A stretch of DNA of 64,000 nt from Amblyornis subalaris (GCA_018881555.1 JACAXG010000032.1:1686837-1750836), one strand, 5' to 3'. Shown: positions 12,927 to 25,761, numbered from the stretch's first letter. Program-made: numbers and translations. The notes: generated from the letters alone by a model not told the origin.

Positions 12927-13175
12927 CACAGAATCACATACAACACAGAACTGCAGAGGCTGGGAGGCACCTCTGGAGATAGCTTAGTCCAGCCGTGCCA
13001 CGCAGAGCCAGGTCATGTNCAGCAGGTGTTCAAGGGCCACGTCCAGTCAGGTTCTGAGCATCTCCAAGGACAGAGACTCGACAACTGCTCTGGGTAACCT
13101 GTTCCAGCATTTGACCTTCCTCAAAGTNAAAGGTTTCTTCTAGGTTTAAATGGAATTTCTCAAATTTTCCGGTAA
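12927..13175 (-). mobile_element. CR1 LINE 3' fragment, diverged
   Basis: The fragment begins with CACAGAATCAC and continues with blocks in CR1 order on the reverse complement: CACCTCTGGAGATAGCTTAGTCC, a CAAGGGCCACGTCCAGTCAGG block, AGCATCTCCAAGGACAGAGACTC, then CTCTGGGTAACCTGTTCCAGC and CTTCCTCAAAGT. The 3' block 'cctctggagat' marks a different CR1 subfamily from the copy at 11501. Similarity fades after about 13175. Many substitutions and two ambiguous bases suggest an old insertion, and no intact coding frame remains. Confidence 0.9.
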
Positions 13176-16129
13176 TGTGGACCTGAAATTCAAAGGTTTC
13201 CTTCATGTTGAGAGTATAAGAACAGCTGAGATTGGCTGCACAGCTCTCCAACATGAAGGGCTGATTCCACTGCCTAAACACAGGCATTTAGCACCATTTG
13301 TGATCCNCCAGGGTATATGAAACATCTTCACAGAGCCAGCAAGGCAAATATGACAACAGACCTACAGGAAACCCATACCCATATGGCATGGCAAGCTGGA
13401 GGCACCACAGGAGACCCCGAGGCATCGTAAATGGCACTGGATGCCTATGTTGAGCCAACTGAATTGGGACCCAAGCATTCCGATTCAGAAACTGTACTCA
13501 TTTATTTATTTCAAATGCTCTTATGCTTATACTATTAACAGAGTGACATTTTCAAGTTGCACTCCATGACCACATGGCTACAAACCAAAATTCCCAGCTT
13601 TCACCAATGCATTTTTAGCACCAAGTCACAGGAATTCAGAAGAGCGAACAACAGCAACAAATACACAAAATATTGAGACTTTAAGCATCCTGAGCTGGGT
13701 CCTCCAACACATTCTGCCTGAACACAGCTACCACCACTATATTTCCCTCTAACCAGCTTTCTGCAGATTGCCTTTTGAGCAAGCACCATGGGCTATCAGC
13801 AGGCCCTACAGTCCACACTGCCAGTATCTGTGCCTTGTGACTTTTTCCCTCATTTCCTTCAGGAGCAAACATCATGGAAATCTGCAACACGATTAGAGAG
13901 CTACACGTTGGGTAAGTATTAGTTACAGGCTTGGTGACCTCACCTTCAAGTTTGTACACATCCCAACATTTAGACACCATGAGTCCACACTTCTTTTTGT
14001 TTTCTGCATTTTAAGCCAAACGAATCTCTCTGATGGAATGGATAATACGGTTGTGTAAAAAAAGAGAAGTTGCACAGGAGAGGTCAGAGGGCAGAAGAGC
14101 AAGGTGGACAGGCTGCAAACTGCAACACAGGAGCTGCTGGAGCCTCTGAAACTGGCCCTGCCCTTGAGGAAATGCAATGCAGAATTACACCTTAAATAAC
14201 AGTGCAGAGCTCTGAGACATCTGAGTTTGATTCACGATGCTGGCTTCTTATGGAAGGGCTATGCCTTCCTCTGTAAAACACACACTAAATGTATTGCTCC
14301 CAAATTATAATATTTGCTTCTCAGTTGGATGAAGAGGCTTTTTTTTACTATGCTCCTGCCTGGAGATATTTTTCCCTAACCCCCGCTCCCATCCCCCCCC
14401 GCCCCGTGCTTTCTTTTTAATGTAAACATTACTTGAAATTATTGCAGTACAGATGAACAACTATTAATTAAAAGTGAGGAAGATTTATTGCATTAGACAG
14501 TGCTGCTGTAACAGATCAAACAGCAGAAGGATATGGAGCAGAGTGCGCTGCAATTGGAAGCTTAATGCCTTTTAGATCAGCCTTGTGTGTTTTATGGGTG
14601 TCAGGGTGGGCTTGCACCCCACCATGATTGGGTTCCTTGCCTGCATTCCAGCTATACCTATAACATAGAACCGTGGCTTGTGAAGAAGGATCANATAAAA
14701 ACACAGTCTTGCAAGCAGGCTGTAAGGAAAAAAAATCCCAGCTGATTCTGGAGCAATTTTCTGTCCTTGTGTTCACTCTTACACTTGGCGTTAGGAGGTT
14801 TTAGCAGCTGATGGTTTCATTACCGGGGTTTTCTCAGCAGCGTGAGCCACCCTGTGTCGTGGAGAGCTAAAGAAGATCTGCTTTGAGCTCAAGTGACAGA
14901 TGCTCCTAGACCAAAAGCACAGGGCTTCAAAGCTGTAGCCCCCATGCTGCTGGGCATTCGCAAATAGCTCTGGGCACACGCAATGGGAACCTGGATGGCT
15001 CTAGCTGGTGAGGCTTTTTACTGTGCTGGTTCTGCAAAACTGCTGGAAGATCTATCAAGAGGTTTTAGGCAGCTCTGATGCCTGCTAACATACAGAGTGT
15101 TGGCACACAAGACCAGTCGTCTCTTGGCAAAAGGTAGAGGGTACCTCACCGTGAGGAGTGCTGTACCACCTCCATGAGATCTGTGCACGAAACCTCAGGA
15201 ACAATCATCAACCTCCACCTACAGCTACAACACGCAGGACAAAACAAGAATCCCCAGATTAAGTATTTATTAATTAACCAAACAGGAATTCAGATGATGC
15301 GAGATTCCTGATTACATATCATGTACAGAAGCAATAAGTCACACGGAAAAAATCAATTTCCGAGATTAATAAAATGATCAATCCTGGTCATTAGCAGCAG
15401 TTAGGTCTCTAAGATAGATACTGAACTGAGACCAAACACATTACCCAAATGGTTACCTATCAACCATGAAATGGGAACAACCTATTGTTGATTCAGCTCA
15501 GATGTGGGGCTAATGATCTGGGGGGGGGTTAAGAGTCATCAATCTCACTATGAGTTCATTAGGCCATTCTTTGACAGTCGTGTGTGGGGAAAAAAACCCT
15601 ACTTCTGTTCCTTACAAAAAGCAACNGAAGAGATTTTCTACAGCTGATTTGTTATCTGCCCTTTTTTCCCTGACTAACACCAAGTGCTGAGAAGCCAGGA
15701 CCTGTTTCCAACTTGTGTGCTCACATACTTACTGCGGTGACAACTCTGAGGCTCCTTTTCTCAGTGTAAGAAAATGTCTGCACATATCTGAGGCAGAGAG
15801 TTATTAATTCTTCACAGCTTCAGCTTCGCTATTTTAAAGCTCACACCAGCTTCAAGCTTGGGCATGCTGATGGCAAATGAGAGTTACATTTCTAATTATC
15901 TTCTTCCTTACCAAAATAAATAAAATTTACAGATTCAGGGCTATGTATGCACAAAAAAGATACTGCTATTAAGAGACAGGAAGGCTGTGCTAGAACACCC
16001 CTAGGCAATCAAAACAATTCCTTTCTCAACCCTCTCGCCTCCTTCCAAAGACCTTCCCATTTATAGCCTGTCACTTACAGACACACTTCCAGCATTTAAA
16101 AATACTCCCGGTGTTTGTGGAACCATTTT
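13176..16129. other. Unique sequence, no gene seen
   Basis: I see no gene. The stretch includes a C-rich quadruplex motif at 14380-14405 and a G9 run near 15521. Minus-strand frames of 60-99 codons between 13601 and 14979 overlap and resemble no protein I know. Confidence 0.55.
14380..14405 (-). other. G-quadruplex motif (C-rich on plus strand)
   Basis: On the plus strand there are four C runs (5, 3, 8 and 4 bases) separated by GCT, AT and G-type spacers. The minus strand therefore has four G runs with loops of one to three bases, a textbook intramolecular quadruplex pattern, and the plus strand could form an i-motif. No promoter is recognised nearby. Confidence 0.7.
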
Positions 16130-16560
16130 CAGAACAAAACGTTATCATTCATCAGGAGCAGAGCTGTTTGCAGTGTGAACAATTCGCTTTCGTTAAGTAC
16201 CATATGGCTGCCCGTAGGAAAATGCCAACATGTTTCAACTCTACAGCTGGGCCACGCTTCCTTTATTCATCGTGCAGATGGTTGTAATTGACACCACTAC
16301 TAAAACAGGTCTCGAGCACTTCTGTAGGATCATTAGAGTAATTAGTTATTAAATACAGTTACCATTTTTAGAAGGAAGGTTTTAAGACTTGGCATGTAAA
16401 ATGCAATATTTTCTTATAATGAAAGAGACAGGCTAAATGTTACAGGGAGGGGTAAAGCTTATATGATCCTTTTTAGTATTTTATCCGAGAGGCTATGGAA
16501 ATTGCTGGAGCAAAGTGAAGCACACAAAATTATTTGCTAAGGAAATCAGCTGAAACCAGG
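16130..16560. promoter_or_regulatory. Candidate conserved enhancer-like stretch
   Basis: This is complex, non-repetitive sequence with developmental transcription-factor type motifs: GAGTAATTAGTTATTAAAT near 16335 (homeodomain TAATTA cores), TTGTAATTGACACC near 16284, and TTTATTCATCGTGCAG near 16262. It has a few retained CpGs and no long frame. The texture resembles known deeply conserved enhancers. This is inference; neither conservation nor activity can be read from a single sequence. Confidence 0.35.
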
Positions 16561-19500
16561 AGTATTCTTAAATAACCTCCTCGTGCCACTGCATACTAAA
16601 CTTCCGCAAAAAACAACCCCAAAATTCCGGGGGGGGGGTAAAGTGAAGCTTCACCTACCACCAAATTTCACCTGTGAACCCAATTTTAAACATGGGATGT
16701 TAAGTACAGGAAAGATGATTATTGATTCCCTATTCTTGATATTCTGATGCACCTATTTTCAAAATTGAAATCCAAACATGTCTTTTTTTAATAGAGTTGC
16801 AGCATCAAAATAATACATAGTATTATATATTACAGGTTTGCAGCCTGGGCTGTGTACTAAGACAAGACTGGCTAAAGAACCTTTTACTCCCAGACCAGCA
16901 AAGAAAACTCCTTGTGATAAAAAAAACCAGGGTTTGTTTTGAGTAAGATGTTTGGGTAAAGCCTCACGATAAATCTCAGTGGGAAATGCTACCATCAGAG
17001 TCACAAAGTCACATCTCAAAACTCCAGCAAGGAAACATGCAGCCTTAAAGAGCAGAATTATACATGGCTTCGAATGCTGCTGGTCTTCAGAGACAAGGAG
17101 TCAGAAGCAGCAGGCTAGGAGAGCAAAATTGTTACTGGTAATTGCAGTTGCTTCTACTGCAACAAAAAGTCAAGTTTTTCATTACAAACTGAGTACTTGG
17201 TGTTCCAGACTCTATTTTAAATGTTCACTGCAGGCGTAAATCTGGTAAGGACTCTCCAACATAACTCAGTATTTTCTTTCATGGCTGATGAAAATAATCC
17301 AGAATTGAGGGACCCAACTGTACTCTACAAAAGATACTGAAAAAACAACATCGAGAGATCTTGTTATAAACCTCCTCTAAATAGAATGAGGTTAGAAACC
17401 AGAAAACTTCTAACCACAAGACAGGAGAAGAGGGGAATAGCTTTCCAACAGCAGTTTTAAGATGAAGAGTTTCACAAGAGAGCACAGTAAGTTCACGATA
17501 TGGCTGTATCTCTTAGCCAGGACTTGGAGACTCAGGAGCTCTCCTTGGGCTGCACATTTCCATGCATTTCACTTCTCAAATTAGATTTTGTTAAAATACA
17601 TTACATACAACTTTCATAATGAATATCAGAAAGCCTTCATATAGCACAGCAGACAGTAAAGCCATTTGCTAAGGAAAAATAGATGCTTTAAAGTGGAGTT
17701 ATTTATCTCAGGTGGCTTCTGTTGTGTGCTTACTGCTGAATTCCGTTTTACCATTTTTCCTCAGACGAATTGTTGAGCAGAGATCATGAACATCACGGTG
17801 AGGCTGATGGTAATTATCCTGGGAGCAGCAGCACTCACCCCAGCTATCCTGGCAAAATTTGTCTTCTGATGATAAGCTCCTGCTCACCTCCATCCCTCAC
17901 AGACGTTCAACTGAAGGTGGGGTTCCTGTAGTGCCCACCCTGCACAGTCCCACAGGGTGNTTGAGTGCTTCTCCAGGGAATGCCGTGCTGCTCCTCCATG
18001 GGAGCTCCATGTCTTCCATGCCATGCTCCCGAGACAAATGATTGCCACCTATACAATTCATACTGTTGGTGCACATTTTTCTTAAAGTTATACATTCCCT
18101 TATTAAAAATTGCTAATTTTTTTGTGTCTTTGCATAAAAAGGACTTTAAAATGTAGATTTTCAGCTTTGCATATTAAACTTTTTTAGCAAGTCTCAATTC
18201 TCCAAGCAGAAAATTATGGCAGGATTTTTAGCATAAACACATATTTCTCGCATGCAGGAGCTGAATTGCCTGATGTAAGAAATATCAGTTCTGGGTATTC
18301 TACTATTTACTTGGAAGCTATTATGTGTTTTTCAAAGTTTCTAGCAACTTTCTGTCAACTAGATCTCAAGAGTTTATACGGTTATGATAATCAATATTAA
18401 ACAGAGCTATCATGGTAGGAGAATTCTAATATTCAAGCCACCCCTTCTTCCCTTAGAAGAGGCTGGGGAAATCAATACTCCATTGCTAAGAAGGGGTTAT
18501 CATAAATTACTGACTGAGCATTAGATTTCTATGCAATGTCGCAGCTATGCAGTCAAATAAATCCTTCCGTATATAGGAAAAACATAAAGAATTAGTAAAG
18601 CCAGTACTGCTGTCTCTATTATAAAACAGAGAAATTAAATCAAATAGCATTCACTAAATAAAATCTGCAGATGCACAGAAAACTTGCCTTATAAAGGACA
18701 GACTCAAGAAACACAGTATTACTGAGAAGGAGGTTAACAAGGCAGTTGATCAGCATCTCTAAAGACAGGTCTTTAATCCATCGGCAAGTTCAATGGGAAG
18801 ACAAAACCAAAATTAAAACCAAGACAGAAATAGTTAATACACATTAAATACCAGTTAGTTTCATGTAGTAATTAATCACTGGGAAAAAAAACCCATAAGG
18901 ATGGTGTGGACTTTTAATTGCTCAGAATTTGTAAACCAGACAAGTTAATGTCCTGAAAGATCTGCTATAGCTCAGACAGAAATTAAGGGTTTGAGGCAGA
19001 GATTACCAGGAAAGTACATTAGACTTTCTAATCATTAGGATGTTGATTAGGTTTGTGCTTTGGGATTTGGATCAGGCCCTCAAAAATAGATTGTGAGGCA
19101 TTTTGTTGTTATTGGGGTTTTGGGGTTGTTTTTTCCTTTTAGTCTTTATTATTCCTATTGGGAAGTTAATATAGAAACTTGGTAAAATGCTGCTTTCAAA
19201 TCCAATTTCCCATTTCCAGTCTGAATTTTATTCAGGATACATTTATACTCATTTGTGCACCAATAACATTCACACGGTGCAAAAATAGCTGAGATATAAA
19301 CATAAAACAAGTCAGGGTGTAAGCTTAAATTTCAGTGATTTATTACAGGATGGAGGTCCACCGGCAGTGACTGGACATAGTGACCTGAGAGCCCTTCCCA
19401 GCCTGGCCTTCCCAAGCCTTACAGCCTGAAAACTTCATGCAGAACTTCAACGTCTCTCTGCTCTCTTAAAATTATGTCTACTCTGTGAGACACAAAGCAG

Positions 19501-21570
19501 TGAGGTGTATTCACCTCTGCATCTTTAGGTTGTTGAGGTNTAATTGACAATTAGACTACCTGCAGAATGGTCTTCAGGCCAGGGAAGGGAGAGGGAAGGG
19601 GAGGGAAGGAAAAAGATCATGCCTCAAGCAAGCAAGTTAGTATAGGAAATAACAGGGAAGGAGCTCAGATTTAGACCCTTGTTACCTGAACATTCAAGGC
19701 TTACTATTCTGACCTTATTAATTACAAATTTGAGGTCTAATTGACTCCCAAGCAATGCAACTTTCTAATTGATTATGGAGTGAACAGGGCTGAAATCAGA
19801 GTGGAACTGAAAGCGTTAACACAAAAAAAGCCAACTTAAAAAAAAAGTAAATAGTACCATTATGGCCCCTTTATAATGTCAGAAGGAAGTTGTTAAGCTG
19901 TCATTCCACAGATGTTCATCCACACATATACAAGCACACAAACAAATCTCACGGGATCCCTAACTTCATGTGTGGCATACATAAACGTTAAAATTCTTCC
20001 ATCATCACACATTTCCCCTTCCTCCTGCTGCGATAACAACACGGGGAATAAAAGCATGCCACTTCCAAAAAAAGGATTAATCGAGCTCAGAAAACACAGA
20101 CTAGCCTATGAAAGAGCTAATGAAAAAGCACGGCCAACCTGGAAATGCATAAGAAAAACTACACTGAAATTACAGAGGAAAAAAAGCGTGGCTTATACTA
20201 GTACAGCAATTATTCTTAAATACTACAGGTCTGCAGATTCACATCTGTTCTGATGGATTTTTCTTTGTCTTTAAAAAAAGAGAATAGCAACAATTTTACT
20301 ATATAATTATCTTCTTTCCCTTCAATAAACGTTGATTTTTTTTAATTGCAGGTAAAATGACAAAGCTCAGCCATTTAGGCAAAACAGCTTAGAATTAATT
20401 TCCTGGTTTAAAACACTGACAAACAGTAATAAGCTTCTCTGCAAAACTTTCTGAAGACCAACATCTTTTTGTCCTTGTTGACAATACCACAATGTTCATC
20501 AAGAAAAAAGAATGCTTCTCACTTTACTCAGGACACAAGTGGTAGAAATTGGGAGAATTTCTCATCAAGCAAAGTTTGGAAACAGTTTTTTTAACATTTT
20601 AATATAGGAAATTCATGAGGACAGTAGGAAATCATATCTCCAAATTCGACCATTTAATCAAGTTACATGGTTGCCCAATGACATCAGACTGCAAGGCTGA
20701 GTCCTTGAATGACTTCAGCTACCCTGTCATAAAAATCATTATTTCTAGATAACCAAAGATGCTCTCATCAGTGAAAGAGAAAAGCTGTAGCTGGAAAAAT
20801 TTCCCCATAGGAAGATTTGAAGAAAAGACTGTAACAACAGTTGACCAGAAAACAAGAAATTTATTTTGATGAAGAAAAATCCCCATTGCCTGGGATCACA
20901 AAGCAGCTGAACCCCAAACCTGATTACTTCTTCAGCTTACATATTCCCAGTGTGTTGTTACGTGTCATTTTGATCCAGTACAAATTTTGTACTGCCTCTC
21001 CTTAGGAGTTTAACTTCAAATCCTGTAGCAGTTGGGGCTGTATGAATAATAGGGTTTAGAGACAAAATTGGTGGCTAACCAAAATAAAACATAAAGCATA
21101 AAGCAAAAGAATTTTTTTTTTTTTTTCATAAGAAAATGTCTGGTTTGGCTTCGTTTCAGTAAAAATAGAGATGTTCCTGGACAACTCTCCCCTTTCTCGG
21201 GTGGGTCTTTTCCAGATTTCTGCTTCGGAAGCTCTGTGTAAAGGTGGGGGAACAGCCAGCAGCAACACCAGTGGCCCTAATCCTGAGGCTGAGAAGTCTC
21301 TCATTCACTCCAACTCTATAAATGCAGAAATACCGCACGGAAACTAGAACAGCTTTACCGGCAGAGATTGACAGAGGCTGTCTGGTGCTCGCAGTGCTCT
21401 GCGAGAGGTGTGAGATCTCCCTTCACATCCCGTCACAGACCCACACAGAGTAACCACCTCCGTCTGGCTGTTCGGGGTTTTTATGAATGACACTAAGCTG
21501 TCCTTTTGTCAGAGATTTTAGTCAGCCCAGTGGTGTCGACAGCATCCACATCGGTTTCTAGAGGTGTGAG
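16561..21570. other. Unique sequence, no gene seen
   Basis: I see no gene. A G10 run lies near 16631 and a purine-rich quadruplex block at 19571-19612. A plus-strand frame of 113 codons (19912-20253) is Lys/Thr/Ser-rich and matches nothing I know. At 21300-21560, just before the LTR, the sequence is GC-richer and keeps several CpGs. Confidence 0.55.
19582..19605 (+). other. G-quadruplex motif in purine tract
   Basis: Five runs of three to four G are separated by AA, AGA, AA and A. This satisfies the classic quadruplex rule on the plus strand with spare G runs. It sits in a longer G/A-only tract (about 19581-19615) that may have grown as a simple repeat. Confidence 0.75.
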
Positions 21571-21576
21571 GCCAGC
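21571..21576. repeat. Target-site duplication, left copy
   Basis: GCCAGC lies immediately outside the 3' end of the minus-strand LTR and is identical to 22155-22160 on the other side. The seventh base differs. A chance match of six bases exactly at both boundaries is unlikely, though the degraded 3' end leaves one base of uncertainty. Confidence 0.65.
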
Positions 21577-22154
21577 AGCCCGGTTAACCCCAACTGGCAA
21601 CTGAGCCCCACACAGCCACTCACCCACTCACCCCTGCCAGGATGGGGGAATCAGGAGGGTAAAAGTGAGAAAACTCATGGGTTGAGACAGTTTAATAGGG
21701 AAAGCAAAAGCCACACGCACAAGCAAAGCAAAACAAGGGATTCGTTCACCCCCTCCCATGGGCAGGCAGGCGTTCAGCCACCCCCAGGAGAGAAGGGCCC
21801 TATCACACGTAACTGTGACTTGGGAAGCCAAACGTCATCGCTCCGAACATCCCCCACTTCCTTCTTCTTCCCCTCAGCTTTATAGGCTGAGCATGACACA
21901 ATATGGTCTGGGATATGCCCTGGAGTCAGCTGGGGTCAGCTGTCCTGGCTGTGTCCCCTCCCAGCTCCTTGTCCACCCCCAACCTCCTCACTGGTGGGGT
22001 GAGCAGCAGAAACGGCCTTGATGCTGTGTAAGCCCTGNCCAGCAATAATGAAAACATCCTTCTGTTACCAGCACTGTTTTCAGCACAAATATAACATAGC
22101 CCCATACCAGCTACTGTGAAGAAAATTAACTCTATCCCAGCCCAAACCAGCACA
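21577..22154 (-). mobile_element. Solo LTR of an avian endogenous retrovirus
   Basis: Read on the minus strand the element starts TGTGCTGGTTTGGGCTGG and continues through GGTATGGGGCTATG, a TATAAAGC box (plus 21877-21884), GTTCGGAG, CTTGTTTTGCTTTGCTTG, and a TATTAAA polyadenylation-type signal (plus 21691-21697) before CTCAACCCA. It ends near GGGGTTAACC. These blocks, in this order, match a long terminal repeat I recognise as common across bird genomes. GCCAGC occurs immediately outside both ends (21571-21576 and 22155-22160), fitting a 6-bp target-site duplication. The 3' terminal CA is degraded. No gag, pol or env sequence or second LTR lies nearby, so it is a solo LTR left by recombination. 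The class is uncertain: a 6-bp duplication favours class II (ERVK-like), while I also associate the family with ERVL-like elements. Confidence 0.88.
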
Positions 22155-22160
22155 GCCAGC
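22155..22160. repeat. Target-site duplication, right copy
   Basis: GCCAGC directly follows the TGTGCTGG terminus of the LTR (which is at 22147-22154 on the plus strand) and matches the left copy. Confidence 0.7.
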
Positions 22161-24699
22161 TGAGGAGCATCGCCCTGCTCTGCAGCATCAAAGTTAAATT
22201 CGTAGCCTCCGTCCTCCCTGGGAGAGTGCAGAGCTGTGAGCTCAGCATACCCTCACAGCAGGTGGGAAAGCTGAACATCCAACCAGCCCAAAATCTCTAA
22301 AAACAGCTAATAAGGCCTGAAGAAACTCTGATGTNGGAATGGCGATGTCGTCCGAGCTTTTATCAAAGGGTAAGTAATAGTCTTGTAGACCAAGATGCTC
22401 ACAACATGGAGGGACCAGGTGAATTCTACTTGGTGAAACTACAGAGGAGCAAAACCTTTCTTAGTGGCTCGTACAGCTGAGCTAGGCTTGAGCAAAACCA
22501 GTGGGTTTTTTAATGTCTGGTGATAAAATAAAAAACCTGCTGGTCCATGTCAAGCCTGCAAAAGTAGTGAAAAGAAAAAAAACCCATGCTGAAAAAGATT
22601 AGAAACTGCAGTCCTGCTGTAACATTGCCTAAAGCTATTTGGAAGTTACAATTGTGACTAATCAATGAAAGCAAACAACTTTCTCCTTAATAAGAATGAC
22701 GAGCTCAGGAGAGCTAAAAATAATGTTCAGATATTTTAAATCTGAATTTTCGCTTTAAAATGCCATTACCAAAAGTCAGCTCCACACAGACCAGAGAAAA
22801 ATCTTCACGTGGTCTAACAACTTGATGAGTCTTTTAACAAATGACCAAATCTATTGCTCNCTAGAAATTAAATCTTCCTCTTAACGTTTGGCTTTTCTTG
22901 AGGCAGTGGAGATGAGACTGAAAATAACAATGGAGGGGGGGCAGGAAGCAGGGCAGGAAAGTGTCTGGGAAAGATGAGGAAGAGAAAAACTACAGGATAG
23001 TTCCCTGCTTTTAACTCACAGTTAAGTATTTATAGATGCTAAGGGTCACTGGTAGTCTCACTAGTAAACAACAGCAGGTGGTTGAAACTGTACATCTAGA
23101 ATTTCATTCATTTTACTGCTGACAAATAAATTCAGTGAATCAATGCCAATGTAATATAGTGTCTGCACAGAAATAAAAAAAAGTTTACAAAAAACAGCTC
23201 TCAGGAATTATGAAGGGAAAATGCCATTATGACNGTATCTGACTCCATCTATGTCACCTGGATTTAACTCCCTCTANATTTAAAGGCTTTCTGGTGGAGT
23301 CTTCTGCCTTGCAGCTGGGTTGTTTGGTTTTGGGTTTTTTTTAAAGCAATCACAAAAATATATGTATTTTTGCCTGTGTTTTTTTGTACAAGAATTAAAT
23401 CACCAGTGTTGCTGACCATTCCCTCCCTGCTTACTCACTGGTACCTCCGAATAACCTGCACTCAATGACCTCACTGTCTCCCTCACACCCGAATTAGCAG
23501 CACCACGTTATCTGATAGGGAATCTCATGTTTCACTGTTTAATAGGTTTGTGCTCATTATCCACTACAGCCACTTGCAGTAAGGCCCCAGCCACAGCAAC
23601 AGTCCCTTCTGGAAGTACTCAGCCTCTCAACAGTGAATAAAAGCCCTGTACATCTGAAGCACAAATATGTGAGTAAGCAAGCAGTGCGACTGGTGGCTGC
23701 CATCACTGCCACGCACATAGCTGAGGCACGTGAAGATGGTGATTTAACAAATATAGGATGCCTTACTCTGCAAATACAGGATGATGATGCTCTGGAGGTT
23801 TCTAAAAATGACCTGAAGGTTAAAGCACTTGCTTTGAGATACAGGAGAAAAAGAGCCCCACTCTAGTGTAATTTTCTTGGTTGAGTTGGGTTTTTTTAAT
23901 ATGTATGTCTGTGTGTATGACACAAGTAAAACTAAAAATAAATAAAAGTAGCTATTTAAAGAGCCTGAATTGGCTATTAAAAAGCAAAATCTCCTTTGTG
24001 TGGCTGTATCAGCACATCCATGAGAAGTAGATGCTGGAGTGAGTCTGACCACCACTCAGATGCTTCCTCAGCTCAGGGAAATCTGATCCAGAATCTCAGG
24101 CGAGATTTTGGATCTTGCCTGTCCATCACAGAAGGTTTTCCCCTGGAAGCAGCACTTCATGGCAGGACAGCACCTACCTGTAAGATGCTGAGCAAATGGT
24201 TACTTCTCTTCCATGGGAAAAAAAGAAAAAAAAAAAGGTGCTTCTGTGTGAATAAACAGTATAGGAATAAAGGTCGGGTTTGGAGTTTTAAGCTGTGAAG
24301 TCTTAAAAAGGTTTCCTGGGATGCCCAGAGCAACCCATCCCCCATCCCACGCCCATCCCATCCCACTGGTTCAAGGCTGCCACACATGCGGTTTGGCAGG
24401 AGGCAGAGCACTTACAAAAAGCTTGGTACAAGGAAAACTTCGTGAGAAAGTGGCACAACAGCACAGTGCTACATATCCCCAGCAACTCCGACCTCTCTAT
24501 ATTGCTTCCCAGTGGTGACAGGAGCAATGATGCCCTAGCTTACTTCTAAACACACCAGCTTTTGGAAAAGTCTCATGATTTTCCTATCCTCTCACGCAAG
24601 TCACTCTTTGGATGTGGATTTTTTTTTTTCTTGTTTTTATCCTGCCCTTCCCAGAGCTAATACCTAGAGACAGGAAAGCAAGGTTTGCCTGCCCACAAA
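22161..24699. other. Unique sequence, no gene seen
   Basis: I see no gene. A plus-strand frame of 77 codons (23633-23866) has a plausible-looking composition but no recognisable domain and no clear splice sites. A 104-codon frame opposite it shows that both can be chance. Confidence 0.5.
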
Positions 24700-25420
24700 C
24701 TCACACTGCGCTGCCCAAGCAAGTGGGCACAGATATAGTGGTTTTACACAGCTGGGGCAGTGCAAGGGCTACATCTGCTGACTCTGCACAGTTCAGGCCA
24801 TGCCTCTGACCTGCCTCTTGTGTAAATCTGGCAGAGTGAGAGCAGGCAGGGAAAAACAGCAGCTCTGCTGGGCTCCCTGTGGCTGCGGCACTGCAATCCT
24901 CCCTGCACCACCAGGTGCAGCGACAGTGGGAACAGCAAAGGGCTATTCCATCCCACACAGGCATCAGCTGCCCCACAGCACCCATCCTCCTGTGCAGCAC
25001 AAAGCCTCTGCACCAACAGCCTCTCTGCCGACAGTGAGAACCGGTCCGGCTTGCACCCAGCAAACCCTGGGGCTTCCCCTCATTCCCACACAGCAAGAGC
25101 CCTGTAAAAGCAGGCCCGGGGCACAGGGAAGCAGCAGTGAGCTTCAAGGCTGCACAGCTGTGCTGCAGCCATATGGCAGCGGGTCCCCAGCGCGGAACAG
25201 GCGGCAGGACCTGACGGCACACAGAGAATCAGTGTCGCGCTGCGGATTATTCCCCGGCTCCCAGGATGTCAGGCCACTGGACCACACTGTGTCTGGTATC
25301 ACTGAGCTGCTCCTGAGCTGGCCTGAGGTCAGAGAGCACACCAGGTTCTNGTCAGGCAGCAGCCAGCACGGAGCAAGCACCAGCTCTGCACCATACCCAG
25401 AGAAGTGTCTTCCCAAAGCA
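24700..25420. other. GC-rich block with long overlapping open frames
   Basis: GC content is clearly above the flanks, CAG/CTG words are frequent and CpG is sparse. The longest open frame of the window lies here (225 codons, plus, 24800-25477, with one ambiguous base), and frames of 173 and 108 codons run antiparallel across the same bases. The predicted proteins are Cys/Ala/Pro/Gln-rich and contain no domain I know. Stop codons are rare in GC-rich DNA, so multi-frame openness points to composition, not coding. A decayed exon or lncRNA exon cannot be excluded. Confidence 0.4.
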
Positions 25421-25761
25421 TCATTTAAACTACAAGAGCAAAAAACCCACTCTTGGGTAGCCAGGCGCAAATACTGAAACAGAGCCAGAGCTGAGCAATC
25501 ATTACCTGGCCCGAATATTGCACCAGCTACTTTCTGAAAGCATACATAAATTAAATGAACAGGATTCCCAGTCCTTCCTTTCTCCCTTTCCCCTGTTCAA
25601 AAANAAACCCCAGGTCAGGGACCAGCATTGGCTGGCACCAGCACAACTCTAAATGCAGGGCATCAGGGTGCTCATAGAAAATGTATAGATGTCTTCTTAA
25701 GAGAACACTACCATTTTTTGATCAAACAGACCTGCTCAAAACACAGATTCGCTGCACACCT
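25421..25761. other. Unique sequence, no gene seen
   Basis: This short stretch leads into a CR1 scrap. No frame, motif or further repeat is recognised. Confidence 0.5.

Noticed and set aside
19912..20253. 113-codon frame with a Lys-rich product
   Set aside because: Composition follows local A-richness; no domain recognised and no splice context.
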